From Cellulomonas fimi (lineage in GTDB: Bacteria; Actinomycetota; Actinomycetes; Actinomycetales; Cellulomonadaceae), in the NCBI RefSeq assembly GCF_012952065.1, contig NZ_JABCJJ010000001.1:1-64000 (forward strand): 64,000 bases of DNA, read 5' to 3'. This document shows positions 55,319-63,145 of the stretch, piece after piece. The notes under the pieces were generated by a model, which did not search any database, was not told the DNA's origin, and worked only from the letters and a program-made list of their open reading frames with translations. The translations under genes and the position numbers were made by a program. Within the stretch, counting starts at the first letter, position 1; every line of letters starts with the position of its first letter.

Positions 55319-55957
55319 ATGAACGTCACCGTCTTCGGCGCGACCGGAGCCATCGGCTCCCTGACCGTCACCGAGCTGCTCGAGCGCGGGCACACCGTCA
55401 CCGCCTACGCCCGTAACCCCGCGAAGGTCCCGGCGCTGTGGCGGGACCTGGTCCGCCTGGTCGTCGGTGAGATGTCCGCCGCCGACGCGATCGACAGCGC
55501 CGTCGCCGGCGCTGACGTCGTGGTCAGCGCGCTCGGCCCGAGCATGGACCGCAGGGCCACCGGCGTGCCGCTGGTCGAGGGCACCGAGCACATCCTGGCC
55601 GCGATGCGCCGTCACGGCGTGACGCGCTACATCGGCCAGGCGACCCCAGCCGTGCTGGACCCCCAGGAGAAGCCGACACCGGTGACCCGGCTCATCGGGT
55701 TCATGCCCCGCACCTTCATGCCGCGCGCCTACGAGGAGATCCGCGGTATGACCGGGCCGGTGATGCGCTCGGACCTGGACTGGACGATCGTGCGGTTCAT
55801 CGCCCCCAAGGACACCCCCAAGGGCAACGTCCGCACCGGGTTCTTCGGCACCGACAAGCTCGGCTTCGCCGTCAGCCGCGCCGACATCGCCGCCTTCACC
55901 GCCGCCCAGGTCGACGACGCTACCTACGTGCGCCGCGCCCCCGCCATCAGCAACTGA
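55319..55957 (+). CDS. NAD(P)H-binding (NmrA/atypical SDR) oxidoreductase
   Basis: 212 residues. NVTVFGATGAIGSLTVTELLERGHTVTAYARNPAK is the dinucleotide-binding start; VVVSALGP, TRYIGQATPAVLD and WTIVRFIAPKD are typical of NAD(P)-binding_10 proteins. No classic YxxxK catalytic pair. Part of the redox cassette, 73 bp after the MDR gene. Confidence 0.9.
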   Translation: MNVTVFGATGAIGSLTVTELLERGHTVTAYARNPAKVPALWRDLVRLVVGEMSAADAIDSAVAGADVVVSALGPSMDRRATGVPLVEGTEHILAAMRRHGVTRYIGQATPAVLDPQEKPTPVTRLIGFMPRTFMPRAYEEIRGMTGPVMRSDLDWTIVRFIAPKDTPKGNVRTGFFGTDKLGFAVSRADIAAFTAAQVDDATYVRRAPAISN

Positions 55958-55978
55958 CCTCGAGGAAGAACGACAGCC

Positions 55979-56833
55979 ATGACCATCGCCATCATCGGTG
56001 CCACCGGACAGCTCGGTGCCCTGACCATCGACGCCCTGCTCGCCCGCGACGTCGCACCCGCCGACATCCTCGCCCTCGGCCGCAACCCCGAGCGCCTGGC
56101 CGCCCTCGCCCAGCGCGGCGTCCGCACCGCGGCCCTGGACCTCGACGACATCGAGGGCACCGCAGCAACCCTGAGTGGTGCCGAGAAGCTGCTGCTCATC
56201 TCCGTCGGTGCGCCCGGGCAGGCCCTGGCCCCGCGCGGCAACGCCATCGAGGCCGCGCGTCGCGCCGGCGTCGGGCACCTGGTCTACACGTCGGCCCTGC
56301 AGGCGCCCACGACCATCCTCGGCCTGGCGGCGGAGCACAAGGCCACCGAGGAGCTCGTGACCGCCTCAGGCCTGCCCGCGACGTTCCTGCGCAACGGCTG
56401 GTACACCGACAACCACCAGCAGGACTTCGCCACCGCCCGCGAGCACGGCGTCGTCGCCAACAGCGTCGGTGACGGGCGCCTGGCCACCGCCCCGCGCAAG
56501 GACTACGCCGAGGCGGCGGCGGTCGTCCTGACGGCCTCCGGGCACGAGGGCGCCGCCTACGAGCTGTCCGGGGACACCGCCTGGAGCTACGGAGAGTTCG
56601 CCGCCACCGCGGAGGACGTGCTCGGCACCCCTGTGCGCTACCAGCCCCTCACCTCCCAGCAGGAGCACGCCCAGCTCATCGGGTTCGGGCTGGACGAGGC
56701 CACCGCCGGGTTCCTCGTGGCCCTGAACGCCAACATGCGCGACGGCGCCCTCGCCCCCACAACCGGTGACCTCGCCCGCCTCATCGGCCACCCCACCGAG
56801 CCGCTCGCCACGACCCTGCGCCGCTGGGCCTGA
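55979..56833 (+). CDS. NmrA-family quinone oxidoreductase (QorB/YtfG-like)
   Basis: 284 residues. MTIAIIGATGQLGALTIDALLAR, LLLISVGAPGQALAPRGNAIEAARRAGVGHLVYTSAL and PATFLRNGWYTDN match the YtfG/QorB subgroup of NADPH:quinone reductases. AGGAAGAA precedes the ATG. Adjacent to the preceding NmrA-like gene with a 21-bp gap. Confidence 0.92.
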   Translation: MTIAIIGATGQLGALTIDALLARDVAPADILALGRNPERLAALAQRGVRTAALDLDDIEGTAATLSGAEKLLLISVGAPGQALAPRGNAIEAARRAGVGHLVYTSALQAPTTILGLAAEHKATEELVTASGLPATFLRNGWYTDNHQQDFATAREHGVVANSVGDGRLATAPRKDYAEAAAVVLTASGHEGAAYELSGDTAWSYGEFAATAEDVLGTPVRYQPLTSQQEHAQLIGFGLDEATAGFLVALNANMRDGALAPTTGDLARLIGHPTEPLATTLRRWA

Positions 56834-56864
56834 ACCCGCGCGTCTCACGGCCGAGGAGAACTGC

Positions 56865-57536
56865 ATGATGCACGACGACCAAGCCCAGACCATCGGTGTC
56901 CTCGGGGCCGGCAAGGCAGGCAGCGCGATCGCTCGCCTGGCGCTGCGCGCCGGGCTGGATGTCCTGATGGCCTCCTCGAGGCCGACGGCTGACCTCACCG
57001 AGCGCCTACTCTGCGTCGCGCCGGGCGCCCGGGCGACGAGCACCGAGCAGCTCCTCGCAGAGGCGGAACTCGCGATCTTGGCCGTTCCCCTGCGCCGGTT
57101 TCGCGAGCTGCCCCTAGCGCTGCTCGCGGACCACGTCGTCGTCGACCTGATGAACGACTGGCCGTCCCACGATGGCATGCTGCCTGACTTCGCCGGCGCC
57201 GACCGGCCCTCGTCGGTGATCGTGCAGGACGCGCTCCCGACCACCGCGCGTCTGGTCAAGACCCTCAACCACCTCGGCTACCACCAGATCGAAGAGCTCG
57301 CCCGACCCGCCGGCTCGACCGACAGAGCCGCTCTCGCCGTCGCCGGCGACGACCCCAACGCTGTCGCGACCGTCGCCCGCCTCATCGACCGCCTCGGGTT
57401 CGACGCCGTCCGTGCCGGCACCCTGCACGACAGCGCCACTATGCAGCCCGGATCCGTCATCTTCGGGATGCACCTCGGCGCCGACTCGATGCGGCGCGCT
57501 CTGGTCGCGGCGACTGGCGACACCCGCGCTGCGTGA
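56865..57536 (+). CDS. NADPH:F420 oxidoreductase-like protein
   Basis: 223 residues from ATG 56865, with GAGGAG upstream. Rossmann fold start IGVLGAGKAGSAIARLALRAGLDVLMASSRP, LAILAVPLRRFRELP, VVDLMNDWPSHDG and TLNHLGYHQIEELARPAGSTDRAALAVAGDD fit the F420-dependent NADP oxidoreductase/6-PGDH-like family. It could supply reduced F420 or NADPH to the LLM enzyme; inference. Last gene of the cassette. Confidence 0.85.
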   Translation: MMHDDQAQTIGVLGAGKAGSAIARLALRAGLDVLMASSRPTADLTERLLCVAPGARATSTEQLLAEAELAILAVPLRRFRELPLALLADHVVVDLMNDWPSHDGMLPDFAGADRPSSVIVQDALPTTARLVKTLNHLGYHQIEELARPAGSTDRAALAVAGDDPNAVATVARLIDRLGFDAVRAGTLHDSATMQPGSVIFGMHLGADSMRRALVAATGDTRAA

Positions 57537-57584
57537 CCCCTACGAGTCAGTCGGCACCCACGACGGCTGACTCCTCTTGCACGT

Positions 57585-57647
57585 CGTGCCGATGACGGCC
57601 GCGGTGGTCCCCGTCGTCGGCACGCCCGTTGTGGTGCGTGACACCAC
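57585..57647. other. Inverted repeats upstream of relaxase (candidate oriT/terminator)
   Basis: Two dyads in the 336-bp gap. First: 57585-57598 with 57611-57624, 14-bp arms with one mismatch around 12 nt. Second: GTGGTG (57631-57636), spacer CGTGA, CACCAC (57642-57647). MobF relaxases act at an oriT with inverted repeats beside their gene. The first hairpin could instead be the terminator of the cassette. The rest of the gap shows nothing I can call. Confidence 0.45.
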
Positions 57648-57872
57648 CGGCGGCGCGGCAGGCCCGCCCGATAGCGCCTCAACTGCGCCGCACGAGCCCG
57701 CACGGCACCACAGCCGGCACGTCCCATCCGTGCGGTTGCGCTCGGGCTCGCCTACCTGCCTGTAGACGCCGGCGTACGACCACCAAGCATCTTCTTTCCT
57801 CCTTCCGCACACCTGCGGGTAAGGGGCAGGTGGCTTCGTGCCTCTCGGGGTCCGCCGAGGAGGTGGTGCGAG

Positions 57873-60785
57873 GTGATGTCGATGCACAAGCTGACGGCTG
57901 GCGACGGGTACGCGTACCTGACCCGGCACGTGGCCGCGGGCGACGCAGGCCTCCGCGCGGGCGACTCGCTGACCGCCTACTACGAGCAGACCGGCGATCC
58001 GGCGGGGCGCTGGTACGGCGGCGGGCTCGCGGGGCTCGGTGGCGACGGGGGCAAACGGCTCCGCCCGGGTGATGCCGTCACCGAGCAGGCGATGACGGCT
58101 GTCTTCCGCGACGGAGTCGACCCGCTCACCGATGACGCGCTCGGCCGCCCCTATGGCCGGTTCGATGACGGGAAGCGGCACGCCGTCGTCGGCTACGACC
58201 TGACCTTCACCGCCCCGAAGTCCGCCTCCGTCCTGTGGGCGCTGGCCGATGACGCGACCAGGGCCACCGTCTATGGCGCGCACCGCGCGGCGCTCGCGTC
58301 GTCGTTGGAGTTCGTCGAGCAGCGCGTCATCCGCACCCGCGTGGGTGAGGCCGGCTGCCGGCAGGTTCGAACGCGCGGGATGGTGGCGGCAGCCTTCGAC
58401 CACTGGGACACCCGGGCCGGCGACCCCAACCTGCACACCCATGTCGTCATCGCGAACAAGGTCCAGGGTCCCGACGGCGCCTGGCGCAGCGTCGACGGGC
58501 GCACGGTGCATGCCGCGGTCGTCACGGTCTCCGAGCTCTACGACGTCTTCCTGGCCGACGAGCTCGCCCGACGGCTCCCGGTCGACTGGTCGATGCGGGA
58601 CCGCGGACCCCGGCGCAACCCTGCGTTCGAGCTGAGCGGCATCGGCGACGACGTCCTCGCTCACTTCTCCGCCCGGGCCGAGCAGATCCACTGCGCAGAG
58701 CAGCAGTGGCTCGCCGAGTTCGAGGCCGCTCACGGCCGCGCGCCGACGCGCGTCGAGACCACCAAGGCTCGGCAGCACCTCACCCGAGCGACTCGCCCGC
58801 CGAAGGTCGTGCGTCGCCTCGCCGACCTCCTGGCCGACTGGGGCAACCGCGCGCGCGCCCTGACCGGCGTCGAGCCGCGCGACCTCGCCTCCCGCGCGCT
58901 GACCGGCACGTACGGACGGCCGTTGCGGGCGCATGACGTCGGACCCGAGGTCCGGGCCGCGATGGTCGCCGGTGTCATCGATGTGGTTTCCACACGGCGC
59001 TCGGTCTGGACCACCTGGAACCTCGGCGCCGAAGCCGTGCGCGCCTCGAAGCTCCTCCGGATGGCCTCACCCACCGAGCGACGACACCTCCTGAACACCA
59101 TCACGGCCGGCGCCGCGGCCGCCTGCGTCCACCTCGACGACAACCGGGACCCTGCCACCCGCCGGGCTGGAGAGTCCCTGTTCACGACCACCGAGCTCCT
59201 CGGCGCCGAACGCGTACTCCTTGACGCGTCCGAGGCCGGCGGCTTCCCGCACCGCCCACCTGAGGCGCTCGGCCACCCGACGATGCGCACCGAGCACCTC
59301 CTGGGCGCGCTCGCCGCAGACCAGCGAGCTGCTGCCGAAGCCGTCATCACTTCCGGGCACCTCCTCGACGTGCTTGTCGGTCCGGCTGGCTCCGGCAAGA
59401 CGACGACGCTCGCCGCCCTCACCTCGTTCTGGCGTCAGAGCGTCGGACCGGTCGTCGGGCTGGCCCCGTCCGCCTCGGCCGCGCACACCCTGTCCGCCTC
59501 CCTCGGCGTCACCTGCGAGACGACCGCGAAATGGCTTCACGAGTCCACCGGCGACGGTGCCGCCGCACGCGCCGGTCGCTACGCGGAGACCCTCGAGCGG
59601 AGAGACACCGCCGGGGTGATCGAGGCGCGCGAACTCCACCAGGAGCACTGGCGGATCCGCATCGAGCAGGACACCTGGCGGTTCAGCCCCGGCCAGCTCG
59701 TCATCGTCGACGAAGCCTCACTCGCAGACACCCGCACCCTCGCGACGATCGTCGAGCAGGCACGCGCTGCCACGGCGAAGGTGCTGCTCGTCGGCGACCA
59801 CCTCCAGCGCGGCTCCGTCGACGCCGGCGGGGCGTTCGCCATGCTCGCCCGCCGCGGACCCACCGCCGAGCTCACCAGCCTGTGGCGTTTCGCTCACCCG
59901 TGGGAGGCCCGCGCGAGCCTCGAGCTGCGCCGCGCCCACCGCGAAGCCCTCGACGCTTACGAGAACCACGGTGCGTTCAGCGCCGGCAGCCACGACGACG
60001 TGCTCGATGCCGCCCTGGCCGCTGCCAGCACCGCCCAGGGGCACGGCCGGGTCGCCATCGTCCAAGCCGTCGACAATCGCACCGTGCGCGACCTCAACGC
60101 CCGCGCCCGCTCCGACGGCATCCTGTCCGGCACGGTCGCCCGCGACGGCGTCGCGCTCCATGACGGTCTGACCGCCGGTGTCGGCGACCGCGTCGTCACC
60201 CGTCGCAACCACCGGCGCCTGCGGACCTCTGACGGCTACGTCCGCAACGGCGCACTGTGGGACGTCACCGAGGTCATGCGCGACGGCGCCCTGCGCGTCC
60301 GCCCCGTCCAGCGCGACGGCCGCTCGGACGTCAGCTCGCCAGAAGTTCGTCTACCGGCGTCCTACGTGACCGAGCAGGTCGAGCTCGGCTATGCCACCAC
60401 CGTCGCCCGCACCCAAGGCATGACCGTCGATGAGACGCACACCATCGCCGCGCCCGGGATGGGCCGCGAAGACCTGTACGTCGCGATGAGCCGCGGCCGA
60501 CACGCGAACCGCACGTACGTCGTCGTCGAGGAAGCCGACCCGGACTGCCTGCCGGGCCAGGCGCCTGCGTCGAGCCGCGAGGTGCTCGAGCAGATCCTGG
60601 CGACCAGCCACGCCGAGCCGACCGCGACCGAGACGTGGGAGACCTACCACCCGCACGAACACGCGCCGCTCTTGCCACCAGTCCATCCACATCAGCCCTG
60701 GGGCGCGCCCTCTCCACAGCCGGCGCCGAACCGCTTGACCACTACCCCGCCGCCAGTACCCGATGGTCGGGTGCTGGGCCTCTGA
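57873..60785 (+). CDS. MobF-family conjugative relaxase/helicase
   Basis: 970 residues. N-terminal TrwC relaxase domain with Tyr13/Tyr15 in GYAYLTRHV, DLTFTAPKSASVLWAL and the three-His metal site H177, H188, H190 (FDHWDTRAGDPNLHTHVVI). Middle/C-terminal RecD/TraA-type helicase: Walker A VGPAGSGKTTT (503-510), Walker B LVIVDEASL, later ATTVARTQGMTVDETH and DLYVAMSRGRHANRTYVV. Nicks oriT and unwinds the transferred strand. Start GTG 57873 or ATG 57882. Relatively short, with a Pro-rich tail and no further C-terminal domain. Confidence 0.92.
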   Translation: MMSMHKLTAGDGYAYLTRHVAAGDAGLRAGDSLTAYYEQTGDPAGRWYGGGLAGLGGDGGKRLRPGDAVTEQAMTAVFRDGVDPLTDDALGRPYGRFDDGKRHAVVGYDLTFTAPKSASVLWALADDATRATVYGAHRAALASSLEFVEQRVIRTRVGEAGCRQVRTRGMVAAAFDHWDTRAGDPNLHTHVVIANKVQGPDGAWRSVDGRTVHAAVVTVSELYDVFLADELARRLPVDWSMRDRGPRRNPAFELSGIGDDVLAHFSARAEQIHCAEQQWLAEFEAAHGRAPTRVETTKARQHLTRATRPPKVVRRLADLLADWGNRARALTGVEPRDLASRALTGTYGRPLRAHDVGPEVRAAMVAGVIDVVSTRRSVWTTWNLGAEAVRASKLLRMASPTERRHLLNTITAGAAAACVHLDDNRDPATRRAGESLFTTTELLGAERVLLDASEAGGFPHRPPEALGHPTMRTEHLLGALAADQRAAAEAVITSGHLLDVLVGPAGSGKTTTLAALTSFWRQSVGPVVGLAPSASAAHTLSASLGVTCETTAKWLHESTGDGAAARAGRYAETLERRDTAGVIEARELHQEHWRIRIEQDTWRFSPGQLVIVDEASLADTRTLATIVEQARAATAKVLLVGDHLQRGSVDAGGAFAMLARRGPTAELTSLWRFAHPWEARASLELRRAHREALDAYENHGAFSAGSHDDVLDAALAAASTAQGHGRVAIVQAVDNRTVRDLNARARSDGILSGTVARDGVALHDGLTAGVGDRVVTRRNHRRLRTSDGYVRNGALWDVTEVMRDGALRVRPVQRDGRSDVSSPEVRLPASYVTEQVELGYATTVARTQGMTVDETHTIAAPGMGREDLYVAMSRGRHANRTYVVVEEADPDCLPGQAPASSREVLEQILATSHAEPTATETWETYHPHEHAPLLPPVHPHQPWGAPSPQPAPNRLTTTPPPVPDGRVLGL

Positions 60786-60822
60786 TCGGCATCACCCAAC
60801 CCAACCCAAGAGGAGAACAGCC

Positions 60823-61038
60823 ATGAGTGACATCGAGATCATCGAGACCCCGCGCGTCATGCTCAGCGTCACCGACGCCGCCGCGTGCCTGTCGATCGGC
60901 CGCACCACGATGTACGAGCTGATCCACAGCGGCGCGATCGAGACCGTGCACATCGGCCGGCTCCGGCGCGTGCCCGCCGACGCGCTCACCCAGTTCGTCG
61001 AGCGGTGCCGCCGCGAACAGCACCCCAAGGTGCCGTGA
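60823..61038 (+). CDS. xis: Excisionase-type helix-turn-helix protein
   Basis: 71 residues, ATG after AGGAG. LSVTDAAACLSIGRTTMYELIHSGAIETVHIGRLRRVPADALTQFVE is the MerR-like winged-helix of recombination directionality factors. Immediately precedes the integrase gene (4-bp gap), as usual for xis-int pairs. Confidence 0.9.
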   Translation: MSDIEIIETPRVMLSVTDAAACLSIGRTTMYELIHSGAIETVHIGRLRRVPADALTQFVERCRREQHPKVP

Positions 61039-61042
61039 CCTG

Positions 61043-62266
61043 ATGGGCACTCGGGCCGGCAACCAGCGCTCGTCGATCTTCCAGGGCAACGACGGGCGCT
61101 GGTACGGCTTCGTGACGATGGGCATCCAGCCCGACGGCTCGGTCGACCGCCGCAAGCGTTCGGGCGCATCACGGGCCGACGTGGTCCGCAAGGTCCGCGC
61201 GCTCGAACGCGAGCGGTCCGACCAGTCCGCCCTCCCAGCGGGCCGGTCACCGCGGCTGGAGACCTGGCTGACCGAGTGGCTGTCGGCCACAGCGCTGCGC
61301 GTCCGGCCGAGCACCCTCTCGGGCTACACCGTCGACGTCCACCGCCACATCAACCCCGCCATCGGCAAGCACCGCCTCGATGCGCTCCAGCCCGAGCACA
61401 TCGAGCACCTCTACACCGCGCTGCTCGCCAACGGCCTGAACGCCGGCACCGTCCACCACGTACGCCGGACGCTGAACAAGGCACTGAACGACGCGGTCCG
61501 ACGACGGCGCCTCCCGGGCAACCCCGTCGCGCTCGCCCACACGCCGCGATACAACCCGCCCGAGATCGAACCGCTCACGGTCGACGAGGCCCGCCGCATC
61601 CTCGCCGCTGCCGAGAACGAGCCCAACGGGGTGGCGTTCATGCTCGCCATCTCGCTCGGGCTGCGGCGCGGCGAGGTGCTGGGTCTGTCATGGGCCGACG
61701 TCGACCTCGACGCTGGCCGGCTGCAGGTGCGCCGTCAGCTTGAGCGACGGAACTGGCGGCACGGGTGCGCTGATCTAGACCGCTGCCACGAGCGGCCATC
61801 ACGCTGCCCGCACCGCAAGGAGGGCGGGCTGGTCCTTACCGAGCTGAAGACGAAGCAGTCGCGCCGCACGCTGCCATTGCCAGAGCCGTTGCTGATCGCC
61901 CTGCGGCAGCACAGGCGTCGGCAGCGCGAGGCTCGCATCCACGCGGGGACGCTGTGGCGAGACTCCGGGCTCGTCTTCACGAACCTCGTAGGGCGACCGG
62001 TCGCCCCGCACGACCACTCGCTGCACTGGACGGCGTTCCTCGAACGGCTCGGGATCCGGCCGGCGCGGCTGCACGACGCCCGGCACACGGCCGCGACGCT
62101 GCTCCTGGTCCAGGGCGTCGACCAGCGCGTCGTCATGAGCATGTTCGGCTGGACGTCGCCGGCGATGACGACCCGCTACCAACACGTCGTGCCGGAGCTC
62201 GTGGAGGAGGCCAACCGTCGAATGGGGGTGCTCCTCTGGGGAGCGAGCGACCACGGGACCGGTTAA
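61043..62266 (+). CDS. int: Tyrosine integrase
   Basis: 407 residues. N-terminal arm-binding domain, SAM-like core-binding domain (LETWLTEWLSATALRVRPSTLSGY) and catalytic domain with R208 (GLRRGE), K269/K271 (LKTKQSRRT), H344-x-x-R347 (LHDARHT), W370 and Tyr379 (TTRYQHV). A C242/C248/C255/H257 cluster is inserted before the catalytic Lys, as in other actinobacterial integrases, and may bind zinc. Its probable att core is the tRNA-Ser(GGA) fragment at 50952. Confidence 0.95.
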   Translation: MGTRAGNQRSSIFQGNDGRWYGFVTMGIQPDGSVDRRKRSGASRADVVRKVRALERERSDQSALPAGRSPRLETWLTEWLSATALRVRPSTLSGYTVDVHRHINPAIGKHRLDALQPEHIEHLYTALLANGLNAGTVHHVRRTLNKALNDAVRRRRLPGNPVALAHTPRYNPPEIEPLTVDEARRILAAAENEPNGVAFMLAISLGLRRGEVLGLSWADVDLDAGRLQVRRQLERRNWRHGCADLDRCHERPSRCPHRKEGGLVLTELKTKQSRRTLPLPEPLLIALRQHRRRQREARIHAGTLWRDSGLVFTNLVGRPVAPHDHSLHWTAFLERLGIRPARLHDARHTAATLLLVQGVDQRVVMSMFGWTSPAMTTRYQHVVPELVEEANRRMGVLLWGASDHGTG

Positions 62267-62362
62267 AGGAATTTGGCAGCCGTACCAGGTGCTCGCCACC
62301 CGGATCTGCAGAGGATGCCCGTCGCAGTGCCAATGACGCCCCACGTCGGGGACCGGTGAGTT

Positions 62363-62773
62363 TCAGGTGTCCTGCGACGGTCTCGTGAGTACGTGGCAGA
62401 TGTCGTCGTCTGCGCAGTCGGCGGGGTCGAGCAGGTGGCTGTCCTCGAGGAGTGCTTCCAGCTCGCCTTGCATCGCCGCAAGGTGCCGGATCCGCGCCCG
62501 TACGTCGGTGAGCTTGGCGTCGATGAGCGCGACGACGTGCGCGCAGGGCACGGTCCCGTCATCACGGAGGTCGATGATGCTGCGGATCTCGGACAAGGTG
62601 AGACCGGCGGCCTGCGCCACGGTGATGAAGCGCAACCGGGTGAGCATGGACTCGTCGTAGACGCGGTAGCCGTTGGCGCCCCGATCGGCCACGGGCAGCA
62701 GGCCCTTGCGCTCATAGAACCGGATGGCCTGGCTGGTCATCCCGGCAACGTCGGCAAGCTCACCGATCAGCAT
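62363..62773 (-). CDS. MerR-family metal/thiol-responsive regulator
   Basis: 136 residues. MerR HTH: MLIGELADVAGMTSQAIRFYERKGLL, GYRVYDESMLTRLRFITVAQAAGLTLSEI. Possible metal ligands C77, C120 and C126 (DPADCADDDIC), as in zinc/mercury/cadmium sensors of the family. Divergent from the DF-family gene over a classic MerR operator. Metal identity unknown. Confidence 0.9.
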   Translation of the reverse strand: MLIGELADVAGMTSQAIRFYERKGLLPVADRGANGYRVYDESMLTRLRFITVAQAAGLTLSEIRSIIDLRDDGTVPCAHVVALIDAKLTDVRARIRHLAAMQGELEALLEDSHLLDPADCADDDICHVLTRPSQDT

Positions 62774-62791
62774 CTCGTCCGTCCTTCACCC

Positions 62792-62823
62792 TTGACCTTC
62801 TACCACGGTACAAGGTCTAGCGT
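62792..62823 (+). promoter_or_regulatory. MerR-type promoter/operator with 20-bp spacer
   Basis: -35 TTGACC (62792-62797), 20-bp spacer, -10 TAGCGT (62818-62823). The spacer is overlaid by a dyad: GACCTT (62794-62799) with AAGGTC (62812-62817) and inner TACC/GGTA. Overlong spacers with such dyads are the hallmark of MerR activation. The -10 ends 7 nt before the ATG at 62831, so the message is probably leaderless. Confidence 0.8.
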
Positions 62824-62830
62824 CGCAGGC

Positions 62831-63145
62831 ATGGAGATCTCGCTGCTGTACTTCGATGGCTGCCCGAACTGGAAGGTCGCCGACCAGCGGCTCGCCTCGA
62901 TCGCCTCCGAGCGCCCCGACGTCGTGGTGACGCGTCACCGCGTGGAGACCATGGAGGAGTCCGAGCGGCTGGGGTTCCACGGCTCGCCGAGCATCGTGGT
63001 GGACGGCGTCGACGTCTTCGCCGAGCCGGGCGCCGGCGTGGGGTTGTCGTGCCGGGTCTATCGCACGCCCGACGGCTTGGCCGGGGCGCCCACGATGGAC
63101 CAGCTCAGGACGGCCCTTGGCGTGAAAGACGAGGCGGCGAGATGA
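62831..63145 (+). CDS. DF-family thioredoxin-like protein
   Basis: 104 residues beginning MEISLLYFDGCPNWKVADQRL. This DGCPNW start, where relatives can carry selenocysteine in place of Cys11, is typical of DF-family (seleno)proteins found beside metal-resistance genes. GSPSIVVDGVDVF is thioredoxin-like. First gene under the MerR promoter; overlaps the reductase start. Confidence 0.85.
   Translation: MEISLLYFDGCPNWKVADQRLASIASERPDVVVTRHRVETMEESERLGFHGSPSIVVDGVDVFAEPGAGVGLSCRVYRTPDGLAGAPTMDQLRTALGVKDEAAR

Noticed and set aside
57540-58934. 464-codon minus frame over the relaxase start
   Set aside because: Antisense to MobF catalytic motifs and spans the candidate oriT hairpins; no family features.
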